Shown here piece by piece: positions 41,180 through 52,880 of a stretch of 64,000 bases of DNA. Source of the stretch: Symsagittifera roscoffensis (lineage: Eukaryota > Xenacoelomorpha > Acoela > Convolutidae); the NCBI RefSeq assembly GCF_963678635.1, contig NC_087071.1, forward strand, positions 29,872,141 through 29,936,140, read 5' to 3'. The notes below the pieces were generated by a model that worked only from the letters and a program-made list of their open reading frames with translations, ran no database searches and was not told the origin of the DNA. Numbering within the stretch: the first letter of the stretch is position 1; each line of letters begins with the position of its first letter. The translations under genes were made by a program, and so were the position numbers.

Positions 41180-44100
41180 ACTTTATCATAGAGTAATTGC
41201 GAATAAGGTACACCATCTGTTCGTTACCGTATATTTTTTTTTCGATCGGATAGGTTCGTCCAACTTCTTGGTCTAAAACCAATCCTAATCTTTATCTTAA
41301 ATTTCCTAGCCTCAATAGATCTAGTAAATACTGATATTGTTGCGAGGTTTAGAATCATAAAAAAGAGAAACTGTTTGCAAAGTTAAATTTATTCTTCTCT
41401 GGCTAACTTAGGAAACATCGAGAAATTTGTAAAGTTAACAAAAAGGGTTTAGAAAGTTTTAAAGTTTTAAGTTTGTTCTTGTGAAGGATTGATGGAGAAC
41501 TTTCTTTATTTCTTCTTTGAGTATATTCTTTCAGAGGAGTGAAGTAGCAAAGAGAGAAGAGAAACAGTTGCTCGTTTTGTGGAGTAGTTGTCCTCGTAAG
41601 GAAAGAAGAAAAGCAGTTGCTTGTGAAGAGAGAAAAAGTACGTATATTGTAGTTGAGTTGAGGGATCGTGTCGAAGTTGCAAACTGATATAGTGATGTGT
41701 CGATCTTGTTAAGTAGAGCGAGACTACATGCATTCTCAACTATCATTCGAACAGTGAGACAGGGTTTGACTTCTCTTATTGAATCGCCAAGTGACTAGGA
41801 TCCGAAATCCTGAGTTCAATATCGAATTGGCCATTGTTCTTGCTCCTTTGTTGCGATAATGGCTCCATACTTCAGATCCTGTGAGTTTTGTGACTACGGT
41901 AAGCAAAACTAAAAGTTTGCCATTCCAGAGTCGGAATGTCGTCGAGTTCTATCTCTTTTGCTGCTCGTTCTTTTGATCTGATAAAGTTTTTACATTATTT
42001 TTATAACTATACGTAATTTTATCTGCAATTTGTTAGTTTTATCAGTTTTAGGTATGATCCTTGCCAATTGATTTCACAAAATTGTTTTCATTTTTTTCCG
42101 TTAGTTTAAAGAGCTGCTCAAACTAGAAATGAGGGACGGGGTCTTAGCACATGGTGAGAACATATACTTAGAAAGACGTTGTTCTGATGTGTCAGGCCAG
42201 AGGAGAGTAAAATTTTTACGTCTTTTTGAATAGTCTCCTTTTGTGTTTAACATTTTTTTCTTACTAGGTGCTTTCTCTTTTGTTTTTTGGTTGTGTCTTT
42301 TTCTTAAAGACAAATTGTTTTTTGGTTTTTGGTTTTATGTGAGTGTTTTTACGTTTCATGTGAGTGCTAAGAAAACTTTGAATCAGGGTTTAAAAGAATA
42401 CTTTATCCAGTTTCATTCTAGTTTTAATCTGGTTGGAGTACCGTGAGATTTTCTGTACATGTGGTTGTTTGCGTGCTGTAAGTAAGCTGCGTTAGTTAGG
42501 TTAAGCGTAGCTCTAATTCATTCCAACCAAGTTTGAAACGCGTGAAAGCAAGAGAGTAGTAATCACTTAGTTTGTGAAACTACAAAATCAGTTTTAAAAC
42601 GAATCTACAGTGGAGAATTGCACTGGGTTGTATGGAAAGAGTGCGTGAAATGCGGGCGAGTCAGTTCATTAAATCAAAAATCTAAAAGTATAGCACATAA
42701 AATTATTAATTTATCACATTTAGTACTCATTAATAATTTAGTACTTGGTAGGAGTAAATTACAGCATTCATAAGAAATTACTTCTTCGTATCAAGTTTAT
42801 TGCATTTTGTAGTTTATTGCAAATAATTAGCAATTAAAAGTAAATTTTTCTACAGTTTCGTTTTTATTTTTGTTTTATTTAATGTTTCGAGAGAAATTAC
42901 TGGTGAAATCTAAAAAGAAATGTTGAACCACAAGACTAGAAATGGTGAGTGTATATTGAGAGTTTGGTAGTAGGTTTTACAATCTTATACTTACTGAGGG
43001 TCAGGGTCCGAGAAAAATCCATTGAGGAAGTTAGTTTAAATTGTGGGTGAGTGTATTAAAAATTTTGTAAGCACTCGGATGACATTTTAAGTGCAAAACA
43101 GTGGTCAAAGAAATTCGAGCGCTCGAATGATGTTAACTTCGTCAGGTGTGGCGGAAAACTCGTAGGAAGAGTTTTGGATTTGATTATGCAATTTGTGATT
43201 AAATTTAAAATTATGAGTTTTTTCTATAAAGCAACTTTAACTGGTTGGATATATTCATGCGGGATAATGCCTGAATATTTTCGGGATAATTCAAAATCCG
43301 TAATTACGGAGAACTCCGTGAAAATTAGTGGTTTTTATGCAATTTGTAAAATTAAGAAAACATGTTTTTGGAGTTAACAAACATGTAGCGGTGATGGGGG
43401 TTCCCGGAATGGTGAACTATGGAAAAAATTGCGTTGTATAAATTTATATTATGTATGTGTGTGTTTAAGTTTAGTTTTAAACATGATTTCGATCGAAAAA
43501 TTCTATCAATTCTAGAGGTACATAGAAATTGAATTAAGTATTAATTGAAAGTGATCGAGTTTGATAAAATTTGATTCGTAACCTTTTGTTTTTCGGTAAA
43601 TGTCAAACGCTGATTATTCCAAGTAACGGATAGCTGTGTGATCAGAGTTGTTCATTAAAAACAGATCAGATTTTCGTGCAATGAAGCGGTTAAGTGTTTG
43701 CGATAAGCCAACGTTGGTGAATTGATTTAGGTGAGGTGCAGTGGTAAGTTGGGGAATGATTGTGTCACAAATGGTCGCATTTTTTTCTTAATAGCAATCT
43801 GAGTAAATTGTAAAATTGTAGAAGGAGATCCAGGAAAGGGTGGGGAGAAGGGAAATTTTTTTGAAGTATTGGGCTCGTTGCGTCTGTTTTTTGCGTATTT
43901 AGATGTGTGATGGGAAAGAAGGAAAGGTTTTCAACTAAAACTGTGTTGGTGTATTAGAAGAAATCTAGATGAAGATGGACGATTAATTGAAAATTGTGCT
44001 GTGTTATTGTGTTCGTTACGTTCATGAGAATAAGTTGTGCGCGGATGAATTGCGGATAGTTGATGTGGATGATTCTGGGGTGGAATTGGAGGGGGCTAAT

Positions 44101-45330
44101 TGTTGAAAAGTGAGTGGATTATTATTGTTGTGAATTTGTTGTTGGTTATTATTGAAATCTTCCAGATCATGCTCAAGTTAGTCATCAGTCATGGGGCTAG
44201 AGACATCGGTCGGGGTAGGACTGGAATGAGGAGACAGAATAGAGTAGCAACAGCGTGTGGTGAGCTAGAAGAAGAGTTGGTTGCAAGAACACTTTGGATA
44301 GAGTCATCAGAATTCAAGTGCGGTGAGTTTCATGAAAAACAGGGGCTGAAAACGGCTAGGAGAGAAGTGAGGTACGAGATGGATACAAGAGAGTCGTGTC
44401 GGTAGAATTTAGAGGGATAGGAAAATGAACGTTTGAGGGATGCAATCTGGCGGCTCATCGTGGTCTAAGAAGATGATTGTTTTGAGAACGAAAAAATATT
44501 GTGTGTGACATCTCTATGGTTTGTTCATACGTTTCGTCAGTGTTTTGTGGCCGAAACGTTATATGTGATACGGTGCTTCGTTTTATTTTGTTGTTTCGGT
44601 GCATCCACTGTGCTACGGAGAGTGCGTTTCTATATTTTTTGTTATTATTTGAAAGGGATAACGATTTGATAAATTGTGAAAAAGTGATGCAGTAGTAGTG
44701 TTTTCCTATTGAGTGTCGTATGTAGTCAGTTTTGTCGATATCTTTTCCTTATATTCACTATATGTTCATCGAGAAGGATTTTATATATGATATGGAAAAT
44801 TTCAAAAAATATTGCGGTTAATAATCAATTCAGGCTACGCTAGCTTGTCTATCGAATTGTGTGTGAATTGCGCATGTATTACTTTTTCCTCTAAGTAATG
44901 AGAATAGAAATCTTATAAATTTAAGCATTGCGTATAAGATTCTCAACCTTTCTAAGATGTAATAAGGCTATCCTAGAAAGGCTAGGAGTTCATTTTTTAT
45001 GTGTTAAAAACTAAACATGTTGATTGGTGAAATGTCTTTGGCCGGTACTTTTCCCCATTTAGATATATATAATCTTTGATGTCTTTAAAGATCCACTGTA
45101 ATCTTGTTTTTAGATAGCGGTGAACCGGCTGTTTCGGTGAGATTTTGGAGATTTTGATCGATTTTTGTCGTTGGATAGTGTCCGTTTTTGTAAGGAGTTC
45201 TTGAAACTGTAGGGTATGAGTTTTATGTTTATTACCTGATTTTGAATAGATGCCTACAGATTGTAGATCTATAGAAGGGTTAAGAGCTAATGCACGGATG
45301 CTCTCGGTGAACTTATGCCAAACTTATTTC
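41180..45330 (-). mobile_element. Old decayed relative of the giant LTR element
   Basis: 41184-41340 matches the giant LTR (CATAGAGTAATT, GGTACACC, GTCTAAAACCAATCCTAATC, CCTCAATAGATCTAG). 42243-42450 matches 7414-7620, 43020-43260 the 108-aa ORF, about 43380-44470 the 492-aa ORF, and 44820-45330 the envelope C-terminus (10390-10880). All frames are broken. Homology stops at about 45330, so the 5' two-thirds are missing here. GTAAGTAT near 42990 and the ATGA junction near 44455 are kept. Divergence is far above that between the LTRs of the giant copy, so this is an older lineage member. Confidence 0.85.
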
Positions 45331-46321
45331 ATGAGTTCGTTCAAATTTATGAGTTGTCTGCAGCTACAAATTATTTATGACTAGCTAATTATTGGGCATT
45401 TACTGGATAACCAAACAGAAGTCCAGCCAATTTGAATACAGTGCTTCATTAAAACAAAATTGCCTGATTTTTTATGAATTCACAAAATACAAAGGAATAA
45501 AGTCATAATTTTAGAATGAAATGTCAACAAGTTGTTTTCGCAGAAACAATATACACAAGTTCATTATAAATGACGCTGCATATATAAAAGTACTGCCTGG
45601 GACATCGTTTTTGCATCCGTTTTAAGGTGTCGTTGATTCCTAAAATCAACAATAGTTTTTCTGAAGATTGAACCTGAAATCGAAAACAAAATTTTTCATA
45701 CCAATTTATATTTGTAAAATTGGTATGAGAAATTTTTCGATGTAAAAATTTTCAACCCCCATGCTAAAACACAGTGCCAAAACATGAAAATACTAACAAA
45801 AAATTTTGGAGGTGGAACACAGCAGCTTTGTTGTTCCACTTACTTTTGCGTGTACCGGAGGAGCAGCACCATGCTCTACAAAAACCATCCAGAAACTAGC
45901 GAGGAAACTAAGTGAAAAAACGGAACGAATCATACTCGGACATAATCAACTTTATAGGAACAAAAATAAGTTTTGCACTTCTGAGGAGTGCAATCCTCTG
46001 TCTTAGGGGTTGCAAAAATTTTAAAACTACATCCAACATAGACAAATTTATCTGTGCTATAATCGAGGAGGGTAGCTTTTAATTGACAATTCTCTTGATG
46101 CATTAAAATCGACTTGATTTATTCACAAAATTTTGCCGATGTATATTTAAAACGTTGGTGCGGCCCTATCCAACCTGTGCACGTACAAATTTTAATTCGC
46201 CTTTGCTTATTTATACTTGTTGACATTTCATTCCAAAGTTGAAATTATGCTTTTTTTAGAAATTAATTTCAGAAATTAGTTACCGATTTGAAAAAAAAGG
46301 CTTTTAGAAAAATCTCAACTT
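44682..46321. repeat. 1640-bp tandem duplication, copy 1
   Basis: From AAGTGATGCAGTAGTAGTG to TCTCAACTT the sequence is repeated directly by 46322-47961 with no difference I noticed in the positions compared. It joins the end of the old LTR element (to about 45330) with an unrelated stretch that includes a retroelement C-terminal fragment. AAGT is shared at the junction. Confidence 0.9.
45806..46082 (+). pseudogene. C-terminal fragment of an RT/endonuclease retroelement protein
   Basis: The frame from 45806 (starting at a TTG, not ATG) gives FVVPLTFACTGGAAPCSTKT followed by QKLARKLSEKTE. After a one-frame shift TKISFALLRSAILCLRGC continues to a stop at about 46082. The two pieces are the last part of the same protein family as the element at 49504-52400 (there MSFTPLVVSVDGMLAPEF and KFRLSFAVLRASSVGFRG). 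It is a different, diverged subfamily, truncated and frameshifted. Confidence 0.65.
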
Positions 46322-47961
46322 AAGTGATGCAGTAGTAGTGTTTTCCTATTGAGTGTCGTATGTAGTCAGTTTTGTCGATATCTTTTCCTTATATTCACTA
46401 TATGTTCATCGAGAAGGATTTTATATATGATATGGAAAATTTCAAAAAATATTGCGGTTAATAATCAATTCAGGCTACGCTAGCTTGTCTATCGAATTGT
46501 GTGTGAATTGCGCATGTATTACTTTTTCCTCTAAGTAATGAGAATAGAAATCTTATAAATTTAAGCATTGCGTATAAGATTCTCAACCTTTCTAAGATGT
46601 AATAAGGCTATCCTAGAAAGGCTAGGAGTTCATTTTTTATGTGTTAAAAACTAAACATGTTGATTGGTGAAATGTCTTTGGCCGGTACTTTTCCCCATTT
46701 AGATATATATAATCTTTGATGTCTTTAAAGATCCACTGTAATCTTGTTTTTAGATAGCGGTGAACCGGCTGTTTCGGTGAGATTTTGGAGATTTTGATCG
46801 ATTTTTGTCGTTGGATAGTGTCCGTTTTTGTAAGGAGTTCTTGAAACTGTAGGGTATGAGTTTTATGTTTATTACCTGATTTTGAATAGATGCCTACAGA
46901 TTGTAGATCTATAGAAGGGTTAAGAGCTAATGCACGGATGCTCTCGGTGAACTTATGCCAAACTTATTTCATGAGTTCGTTCAAATTTATGAGTTGTCTG
47001 CAGCTACAAATTATTTATGACTAGCTAATTATTGGGCATTTACTGGATAACCAAACAGAAGTCCAGCCAATTTGAATACAGTGCTTCATTAAAACAAAAT
47101 TGCCTGATTTTTTATGAATTCACAAAATACAAAGGAATAAAGTCATAATTTTAGAATGAAATGTCAACAAGTTGTTTTCGCAGAAACAATATACACAAGT
47201 TCATTATAAATGACGCTGCATATATAAAAGTACTGCCTGGGACATCGTTTTTGCATCCGTTTTAAGGTGTCGTTGATTCCTAAAATCAACAATAGTTTTT
47301 CTGAAGATTGAACCTGAAATCGAAAACAAAATTTTTCATACCAATTTATATTTGTAAAATTGGTATGAGAAATTTTTCGATGTAAAAATTTTCAACCCCC
47401 ATGCTAAAACACAGTGCCAAAACATGAAAATACTAACAAAAAATTTTGGAGGTGGAACACAGCAGCTTTGTTGTTCCACTTACTTTTGCGTGTACCGGAG
47501 GAGCAGCACCATGCTCTACAAAAACCATCCAGAAACTAGCGAGGAAACTAAGTGAAAAAACGGAACGAATCATACTCGGACATAATCAACTTTATAGGAA
47601 CAAAAATAAGTTTTGCACTTCTGAGGAGTGCAATCCTCTGTCTTAGGGGTTGCAAAAATTTTAAAACTACATCCAACATAGACAAATTTATCTGTGCTAT
47701 AATCGAGGAGGGTAGCTTTTAATTGACAATTCTCTTGATGCATTAAAATCGACTTGATTTATTCACAAAATTTTGCCGATGTATATTTAAAACGTTGGTG
47801 CGGCCCTATCCAACCTGTGCACGTACAAATTTTAATTCGCCTTTGCTTATTTATACTTGTTGACATTTCATTCCAAAGTTGAAATTATGCTTTTTTTAGA
47901 AATTAATTTCAGAAATTAGTTACCGATTTGAAAAAAAAGGCTTTTAGAAAAATCTCAACTT
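46322..47961. repeat. 1640-bp tandem duplication, copy 2
   Basis: Direct repeat of 44682-46321. The sequence then diverges at TTTCTTTTTTC. It is either a very recent duplication or an assembly duplicate. Confidence 0.9.
47446..47722 (+). pseudogene. C-terminal retroelement fragment, duplicate copy
   Basis: Second copy of 45806-46082 inside the 1640-bp duplication, with the same frameshift. Confidence 0.65.
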
Positions 47962-49500
47962 AAGTTTCTTTTTTCTATGGACAAATCCAGTGTTTTCTTC
48001 TTAGAGCAATTAGCGAATGATTTGTCATTCGTGACATAACTAAAAATCAGGCAAATTTTTTTTAACGAAGTGCTATATTCAAATTTGATGAATTTCTGTT
48101 TCGTTGTCCAGTAGGTTCCCAATAAAGAGCTAGTCTAGCCATAAATAACTTGTAGATGCAAGCTACTCATGAGTTTGAAATGTATCTAACAACAAAAGCA
48201 TCGCCAATTTGACAACTGCGAGCATCTACTCTGATTGACTGAATCTTTTTTTTTCAGTCGTCTTTTTGTTTGACACTCAGAACCAACAGGTCTATTGATG
48301 CACAAGAAATTTATGACAGATCTTTACCCCTGCAATGAACCAGGGTTTAGCAATCGCGTAATAATTTTTTCCGCAGATAACTTTGTTCACAGCACTCACC
48401 TCCTGGATCCTGGACTCATTCATACACTTTCTATATTATAAATTCAATTTCAATCAAACACCTGGCGCAATTGGCGTAGAAGTAACACACCTGCTTTAGA
48501 CGGCAAAGGCTTATGCTTCCGACCGGGATCTGTTCTTTCTGCAAACTGTTTTTTTTTGCTTTTTAATGCCTCTCGTCCATCTTTTTTATGTCAGCTTAAT
48601 TACCTTATCCCTTTTTTTTGAACGTTCAGCTTTCTTCTAAGTTGCTCTAACACCCCCACTTGATGGCAAAACCCGGGAGTGCGATTCGAGTCGGGATCTG
48701 TTTTTTTTGCAAACAGTAAATTTCGGCTCAATTAAATTTTTGTCGCCATAGATACTGCAGAACGGATCTTCTTGAACACTTGGTTTTTTTATAGCTTTTC
48801 GAAAGCTCCTTATAAAAATTTTAAACCAAATTTTATGATTTTTTAACAGCTTTTATGATTTTAACATTTTTTTGAAGGCTTTTGAGACGGCAAAAGGCTT
48901 GTTTAAGACATTTTTTAGCCGTTAAAAACGTTCACTGGTCAATTAGAAAAGCTAATTGTTTTCCTATTATGGTGCCCCTGATCTTTTTTAAATGAAAATC
49001 GATTGAATCATTAAAGGAGTGTATACAATTTTTTATCACGAATAAAAGTCAGTTGGGACAATTGATATTTTATTGTGAAGCCTTTTAAGTAGTTTTTTCA
49101 ATTGTTATTGCACTGGCGAGATGAGGTGTTTTGTAATCGTAAACTTCTTTTTTTCTGACTTTTTTGCGTTCATGACTTCTTTCAATTATCTGTTTGCAAT
49201 GTTCAGAGTTGTAACCGATGTTTTATTTTTTAAATGCTATTCCAACACTAAATTGTCTTGCTTGGAATGTGAGAACTCTATTGTCTCACGTGGAAACTTT
49301 CGCTGCATTTAATTGTTTCGGATATTTTTTCATTTTTTTTTTCAAGCAGTATTCATCTTTTTTTTACACGAAATCAGTCAATTATCTATTTGGTTCATTT
49401 TTTCAACATTTTGTTTCATTAAGGTCCACGTTTTACATTACTAGCAGAGTCTGCACATAGCTAGCCAATTTCTCTTCATTCTAGAACATCCGTAAGTATT
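47962..49500. other. No gene seen
   Basis: AT-rich sequence. A phrase of the type GACGGCAAA...CTT...CGGGATCTGTT...GCAAACTG occurs near 48500 and near 48662 (diverged, about 160 bp apart), suggesting an old duplication. No supported frame. Confidence 0.4.
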
Positions 49501-49503
49501 TCT

Positions 49504-52400
49504 CTAGGGTAAGAAATCATGGTCTGAGCCAAGACTCCTCCACTTGGTCTTTGTGCCTCGGAAGCCCACACTGGAAGCACGGAGCACGGCAAAAGACAGT
49601 CGGAACTTCACCCAGTTCATAGTTTTACTATAGGGCTTCTCCCTCTTGGTAGATAATGCTTCTCCTATTCTCCGAAGGAAACTTGCAAATTCTGGAGCAA
49701 GCATCCCATCAACAGACACGACAAGAGGAGTGAAAGACATATGTCTTTCCTGACACGCGTCTGAATATTTTGTCTTTTTCTCAACCTCTGCTGAGTGTAA
49801 AACACTCATGGGGCTTCTGTTATTATAGGAGATGGCGTCGGTGTCGGAGACACCAATATCAAAAGACGCTCCTACCTGTCTAACATAAACTCCACGACAA
49901 AACAAATCTGCAATTAATGTTGCGTCTTGCGGTGTCTCATCTTGCGGGTTGTATTCTCTAATAACAGGCTTTCTCTGTACATTCTTCCACACTAAAGAAG
50001 CTAAGTCGCCTACAGCATCCTAATCTCATTGTGCCGTAAAGTTAATAGAACACTTTTTTTGCACGCTAACGCATGCCGTAGGGTGAATGGTGACTGGTAA
50101 CCATTACAAAAAGTTGGCGAAGCGATCAAGTTTTTGTTATACCGGACACTCAATGCATCCCGAAACTCCACTTCCGAAAGATCAAAGTTTTTTGCGGCAA
50201 TCGGTAACGCTGTCAGCCAGGCAGACAAGCTTCTTTCATTGATTCTTTTTACTGCGCGAACTTATTCTGCAGGTAGCTCATTCAATAACTCCCCCAACAA
50301 CTCTTCATATTTTTCTTCAATCATTCGATTATGTTTTTTCCGCGATCGAGACATTTGTTTTCTGTGGTCTTCATGGGAAAAACCGTGCTGATCAACAATA
50401 GCATCATAATGAACCGTGACTGCTTCCCGTGACGTGTTGTAAGACTCATCGGCAAAACTGGTTGGGTTAGACACTTCAAGACCACCCTTTCTTGCTGGCA
50501 AACAAAAGAGACGTCTCTCCATTGATGAAACCGACGAAGTTCCAAGTATCGCAGGTTAGAATTTCTCCATCAGAAGGTTCTCTAGCGGTTGAAAAAGCTG
50601 ACTAGAACCACCCAAAACACGATGAGATAAATTCAATTCCGCTTGTAGGGACTTAGTCAGTCCTGATAAAGCACATTGTTGTTCTGTTTTTGCCACAAAA
50701 GAAAGTTTCTCAATTTTGTCTACCCATTCAAGTTCTTTCTTTTTCAGGTAGATGTCCTTCTCATTTCCGTCTCCAATGAAACCGCCCAAAAACCTGTTAC
50801 CATCCACTATAGTAATCGAGTACTTGTCATATATGTGATGCGCTTCTTCAGCATATTGTTTATCGACAACCAGAAAACTTTTGGAAGGCTCTGGAAAGTA
50901 ACCGAAGGCGGGACCTTCCTCAATCAAGTTTTTCAGCCATACCTCCAATTTCTTGAGTTTTGTAACACATTGCTCGGATCCTTTAACTTCCGAATCAGGG
51001 GAAGAAGTGAAACACCATAGAAGAACATTGCCAGTGGCTCTCCCTGTGTGGTTCCTCCCTACTGTATATCACTTCATCGGCGCCAGCAACGAAAAGCGAC
51101 GCGAAGCCTCTGTAAGTATTGAAGAGAAGTCTAGAACATCTAGGCCACAATATTCGAGCATTCCACAACGCTGTTTCACGATTGAGCGAGTTGAAAGCAT
51201 TTGATGCATCCATCAACAGCATGCCACAGCAATCTTTCTTGTTGTCATCAAAAACATCAGAGAGCGCATGATTCGCACCTTCAATGCCAGCTTTCAGTCC
51301 ACAAGCTAATTGATCAGTCGAATATGTTTCTTCAAGGTCAATTTTGTGAACTCAGCCACACTTTTGCAAATTATTCTCCGTAGACACTCGCCTATGCCAA
51401 TAGATCGCAGGCCAGGACATTTATCAAGCGCAATCAGCCTTCCAGAAACCAGTGCTCGAAATTTCGATCATGGATTTGATTGCACATTTTTGTGGCGAGA
51501 GTTGCAGCTTCGTCTCTCAAGTGTAAACTGTGAGCCCCATGACGTAGTAAAACCGTCTGCCAATGCACAGAATCTGTTTTCGAAGCTCCCGAACTGCCCT
51601 GGAAAGAACTTGTCGTTTTTTCAATGGAAGCGGAACTGATTATAACAGCTTCAAAGTCGGGTAAAACTGGCCCTTGCAATCGAGAAGAGAGATGTGACTT
51701 GTGTAGCTCTGGATGCTTTGACTTCAAAGTCTATAAAACGGTCACACCTTTCTTCAACTCTTGCATCGGATCAAGCACACCCCCGCTTGCTCTCTCCGAG
51801 AGCCACCGCATAGCGCTTCTCACTTTGCCTTTCATCATTAATGAAGCAAACACTTTTCTCGTCCAAATTATCTTGATTTATTTGTTTCTTTTTGCCACAT
51901 CTCACTGCTTCCGCCAACAACTTGTCGAATTTGTTTTCCTTCCAGTCTTCAATACGCCGTCCAATAAGTGTTCGAATGTCTTTCGATGCTTTGATCCTTG
52001 GATCTCTTTGTAACAAAACACGACTCATCACCAGAACTCTTTCTGAAGTGAAATCAGCAGTGGTAGAAAGAAGCTTCAGTTCATGTGTCAGGAGGTCCAC
52101 TTACTTTCTAACAATGTTACAATTAGACAAAGTATACAAATTTTGGCAACCGTACACTTTTCACCCATTTTTCAGTCCAAATCGAATGATCAGGACAAGT
52201 TGATTTGTCAAGTGACGCACCAAATGCTTTCATCATTATGTCTTCGTCATGGCTTTCAAAATTCGGACCAGTCTCTGGTAGCACATCTTCTATTTGCAGG
52301 CCTTGCATGGCTTGATTTAGTCCTGTGCGGCCAATGCTTGTCGGTGTAACATTAACGCGGTCATTGTTATCTTGTGGTATTAACAAGTCTTCCACTTCAA
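49504..52400 (-). pseudogene. Decayed reverse transcriptase with R2-like endonuclease domain
   Basis: Read on the minus strand from high to low coordinates. N-terminal segment (RVLVMSRVLLQRDPRIKAS, about 52000). RT fingers ([20 protein letters not shown], about 51420-51360). Motif A (LLMDASNAFNSLNRE, about 51215-51175). Motif B is damaged, and the YADD block appears lost between about 51050 and 50990. A thumb-like region follows (AFGYFPEPSKSFLVVDKQY, about 50900-50850). Then AWLTALPIAAKNFDLSEVEF (about 50220). The Cys/His cluster (HALAC, one expected Cys replaced) and LRHNEIR (50020-50080) are like the CCHC-RHN part of restriction-like endonucleases of R2-type elements. DATLIADLF and ASFDIGV follow, and the C-terminus RGTKTKWRSLG is at 49530. 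At least five frameshifts or stops. No LTRs seen. Confidence 0.75.
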
Positions 52401-52579
52401 ACCCGCTGGTATTGGAAACACTTAGCTGCGAATCAGGAAATTACTCCAGATAACTAGGCGGTTTGATAATTCTCTGACTCTGCCTCAGGATATCAAATCG
52501 AAGCACCACGAAGAAAAGAAGTGTCACGAAAAAAAGAAAACCAGAAGCAGCAAGTCCGAGATAATGAAATCTCTGGAGT

Positions 52580-52880
52580 CTCACTCAGTACAACAAACGA
52601 TACTCTGCTCCGCAAGCCAACTCCGCTGCAAACACGAGCGTTCCTCGAATTAAACTCGAACTCTTCCCGAGCACGGGCCACTCTGCTCCAGAAACGAGCT
52701 CCTCTCCAAACACGAGTTCCAAGCGCCGGCTCTGTACCAAACACCCACGAGCTCCAAGCACCGGCTCTGCATCCAACACGAGCACCAATCCACAAATATG
52801 CTGTACTCCGAACACGTGCTCTGATCCAAACTCACGAGTTCAGCTCCAAACGCGAGCTCTGATCCAAATACGAGCACTGC
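52580..52880. repeat. CACGAGCTCTGCTCCAAA-type tandem array
   Basis: Imperfect 15-18 bp units (CCAAACACGAGCTCCTCT, CCAAGCACCGGCTCTG) with raised GC, about 18 copies. Open frames on both strands come from the repeats. Confidence 0.7.

Noticed and set aside
52493..52877. Frames of 75-113 codons on both strands
   Set aside because: They lie almost entirely in an 18-bp-type tandem array and have repetitive translations.
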